Assembly: GCA_964036275.1 (NCBI GenBank)
Contig: CAXIWQ010000004.1
Location: 62,001-126,000 of the forward strand
Length of the DNA: 64,000 nucleotides
Direction of reading: 5' to 3'
From: Litoditis marina
Taxonomy: Eukaryota > Nematoda > Chromadorea > Rhabditida > Rhabditidae
Positions 61,401 through 64,000 of the stretch are shown here, in pieces. The notes under the pieces were generated by a model that saw nothing but the letters and a program-made list of their open reading frames with translations, made no database searches and was not told the origin of the DNA. Every line of letters starts with the position of its first letter. The stretch's first letter is position 1. The translations under genes and the position numbers were made by a program.

Positions 61401-64000
61401 CAGAGCTTGTGTACATGTAAAACCTTTAGTACACTGTTACTACTTAGTTGGACTATCTCCCCACTTATAGTAACAACTACCATGAAACAATTGGTTCTCT
61501 TACAATCTTCAGATTGACCTGTGAAAACTTCGGAATCCGGCCGATTGAATATCAGCGCGGCCAAAATTCGAACTTTCTGAGTTTCGATACAGAGCTTGTA
61601 TACATGTAAAACCTTTAGTACACTGTTACTACTCACTTGGACTATCTTCCCACTTATAGTAACAACTAACATGAAACAATTGGAATTCGTACAATCTCCA
61701 GATTGACCTGTGAAAACTTCGAAATCCGGCCGATTCAATATCAGCGCGGCCAAAATTCGAACTTTCTGAGTTTCGATACAGAGCTTGTGTACATGAAAAA
61801 CCTTTAGTACACTGTTACTACTCAGTTGGACTATCTCCCCACTTATAGTAACAACTACCATGGAACAATTGGTTTTCTTACAATCTTCAGATTGACCTGT
61901 GAAAACTTCGGAATCCGGCCGATTGAATATCAGCGCGGCCAATATTCGAACTTTCTGAGTTTCGTTACAGAGCTTGTATACATGTAAAACCTTTAGTACA
62001 CTGTTACTACTCAATTGGACCATCTTCCCACTTATGGTCACAACTACCATGAAACAATTGACCTATTTACAATCTTCAGGTTGACCGGTGAAAACTTCGA
62101 AATCCGGCCGATTCAATATCAGCACGGCCAAAATTCGAACTTTCTGAGTTTCGATACAGAGCTTGTATACATGTAAAACCTTTAGTACACTGTTACTACT
62201 CAATTGGACTATCTTCCCACTTATGGTCACAACTACCATGAAACAATTGGCCTCCTTACAATCTTCAGATTGACCTGTGAAAACTTCGAAATCCGGCCGA
62301 TTCAATATCAGCACGGCCAAAATTCGAACTTTCTGAGTTTCGATACAGAGCTTGTATACATGAAACACCTTTAGTACACTATTACTACTCAGTTGGACTA
62401 TCTCCCCACTTATAGTAACAACTACCATGGAACAATTGGTTTTCTTACAATCTTCAGATTGACCTGTGAAAACTTCGGAATCCGGCCGATTGAATATCAG
62501 CGCGGCCAAAATTCGAACTTTCTGAGTTTCGATACAGTGCTTGTATACATGAAAAACCTTTAGTACGCTGTTACTACTTAATTGGACTATCTTTCCACTT
62601 ATAGTAACAACTAACTTGAAACAATTGACCTATTTACAATCTTCAGGTTGACCGGTAAAAACTTCGAAATCCGGCCGATTCAATATCAGCGCGGCCAATA
62701 TTCGAACTTTCTGAGTTTCGATACAGAGCTTGTATACATGAAAAATCTTTAGTACACTGTTACTACTCAATTGGACTATCTTCCCAGTTATGGTAACAAC
62801 TACCATGAAACAATTGGTTTTCTTACAATCTTCAGATTGACCGGTGAAAACTTCGAAATCCGGCCGATTCAATATCAGCGCGGCCAAAATTCGAACTTTC
62901 TGAGTTTCGATACAGAGCTTGTATACATGAAAAACCTTTAGTACACTGTTACTACTCAATTGGACTATCTTCCCACTTATTGTAACAACTATTATGAAAC
63001 AATTGGCTTCGTACAATCTCCAGATTGACCTGTGAAAACTTCGAAATCCGGCCGATTCAATATCAGCGCGGCCAAAATTCGAACTTTCTGAGTTTCGATA
63101 CAGAGCTTGTATACATGTAAAACCTTTAGTACACTGTTACTACTCAATTGGACTATCTTCCCACTTATGGTCACAACTACCATGAAACAATTGGCCTCCT
63201 TACAATCTTCAGATTGACCTGTGGAAACTTCGAAATCCGGCCGTTTCAATATCAGCACGGCCAAAATTCGAACTTTCTGAGTTTCGATACAGAGCTTGTA
63301 TACATGAAAAACCTTTAGTACGCTGTTACTACTTAATTGGACTATCTTTCCACTTATAGTAACAACTAACTTGAAACAATTGACCTATTTACAATCTTCA
63401 GGTTGACCGGTAAAAACTTCGAAATCCGGCCGATTCAATATCAGCGCGGCCAATATTCGAACTTTCTGAGTTTCGATACAGAGCTTGTATACATGAAAAA
63501 TCTTTAGTACACTGTTACTACTCAATTGGACTATCTTCATGGTAACAACTACCATGAAACAATTGGTTTTCTTACAATCTTCAGATTGACCGGTGAAAAC
63601 TTCGAAATCCGGCCGATTCAATATCAGCGCGGCCAAAATTCGAACTTTCTGAGTTTCGATACAGAGCTTGTATACATGAAAAACCTTTAGTACACTGTTA
63701 CTACTCAATTGGACTATCTTCCCACTTATTGTAACAACTATTATGAAACAATTGGCTTCGTACAATCTCCAGATTGACCTGTGAAAACTTCGAAATCCGG
63801 CCGATTCAATATCAGCACGGCCAAAATTCGAACTTTCTGAGTTTCGATACAGAGCTTGTATACATGTAAAACCTTTAGTACACTGTTACTACTCAATTGC
63901 ACTATCTTCCCACTTATGGTCACAACTACCATGAAACAATTGGCCTCCTTACAATCTTCAGATTGACCTGTGGAAACTTCGAAATCCGGCCGATTCAATA
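58494..64000 (+). repeat. Satellite block X, 3,206-bp-offset repeat with 755-bp sub-repeats
   Basis: Stretches from about 58,494 to 60,540 recur at 61,700-63,746 with offset 3,206 (17 x 189 - 7). Inside, stretches starting at 59,424 and 60,179, and at 62,630 and 63,385, are 755 bp apart, the 1-bp shortfall being ATTGGCTTCGTAC. Variants CAGCACGGCC, CCGGTAAAAAC and GAAAAATCTTTAG mark the block. A 6-bp loss (CTATCTTCATGGTAAC) is shared near 60,330 and 63,538. The array continues past the window end. No gene is seen. Confidence 0.8.

Larger units (their letters stand above)
1..64000 (+). repeat. 189-bp satellite DNA array, head to tail
   Basis: The same unit recurs every 189 bases across the window, for example with the start TTCGAACTTTCTGAG at 1, 190, 379, 759, 948, 2,649 and 4,161. 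All copies I followed run in one direction and I found no inverted block. Copies differ by scattered substitutions and rare small indels, such as a 1-bp loss near 6,905 and near 14,270. Only about 1.1 kb in total (5,093-5,187, 34,329-34,622, 34,710-34,815, 42,085-42,711) is not satellite. The length of 189 bp is close to a nucleosome repeat, as is common for satellites. Both ends of the array lie outside the window. Family and species are not identified. Confidence 0.98.

Noticed and set aside
1..64000. CRISPR-like array
   Set aside because: The repeated unit is 189 bp with no short repeats separated by unique spacers. The variation is substitution between whole monomers.

Overview
The window is tandem satellite DNA almost from end to end. 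It holds roughly 330 head-to-tail copies of a 189-bp monomer, all in the same orientation, and I see no intact gene. This fits pericentromeric, telomeric or other heterochromatic satellite of a eukaryote. A 5'-truncated non-LTR retrotransposon fragment with animal-type C-terminal motifs points to a metazoan, probably an invertebrate. I cannot name the species or the satellite family from sequence alone.

The monomer is 189 bp = 63 codons, so frames stay open through many copies on both strands, the longest being 606 codons on the minus strand at 32,394-34,214. I read these frames as a by-product of the period. In-frame stops are built into common monomer variants, frameshifting indels are copied through whole higher-order repeats, and both strands are open together.

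Layout from left to right. 1-5,092 is mixed monomers with a 1,512-bp (8-monomer) duplication. 5,093-5,187 is a 95-bp foreign insert with a 6-bp target duplication. 5,188-14,579 is made of 3-, 4-, 5- and 6-monomer higher-order repeats (HORs), each opened by one tagged monomer type. 14,580-20,808 carries a 2,453-bp HOR and variants of it. 20,809-25,362 carries 1,323- and 1,512-bp HORs. 25,363-26,280 is a short run of nearly uniform monomers. 26,281-34,328 is mixed and introduces a new GGTCAC monomer class. 34,329-34,622 is the retrotransposon fragment, and 34,710-34,815 is a piece of a second element. 34,816-42,084 and 42,712-54,617 carry a 748-bp HOR marked by an 8-bp deletion. 42,085-42,711 is a 627-bp element with perfect 167-bp inverted arms. 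54,618-58,493 holds two copies of an 11-monomer HOR of about 1,938 bp that contains two truncated monomers. 58,494-64,000 is a 3,206-bp-offset repeat with 755-bp sub-repeats.

The most distinctive object is the foldback-like element at 42,085-42,711. Its arms are identical by eye, it has an internal 86-bp direct repeat at 371-bp spacing, and a 75-nt stretch of its spacer closes on itself. A truncated relative lies at 34,710-34,815. The array also changes variant content stepwise from left to right, which records successive local amplifications. Coordinates of HOR edges are approximate to within about one monomer unless stated, because edges were read by eye.
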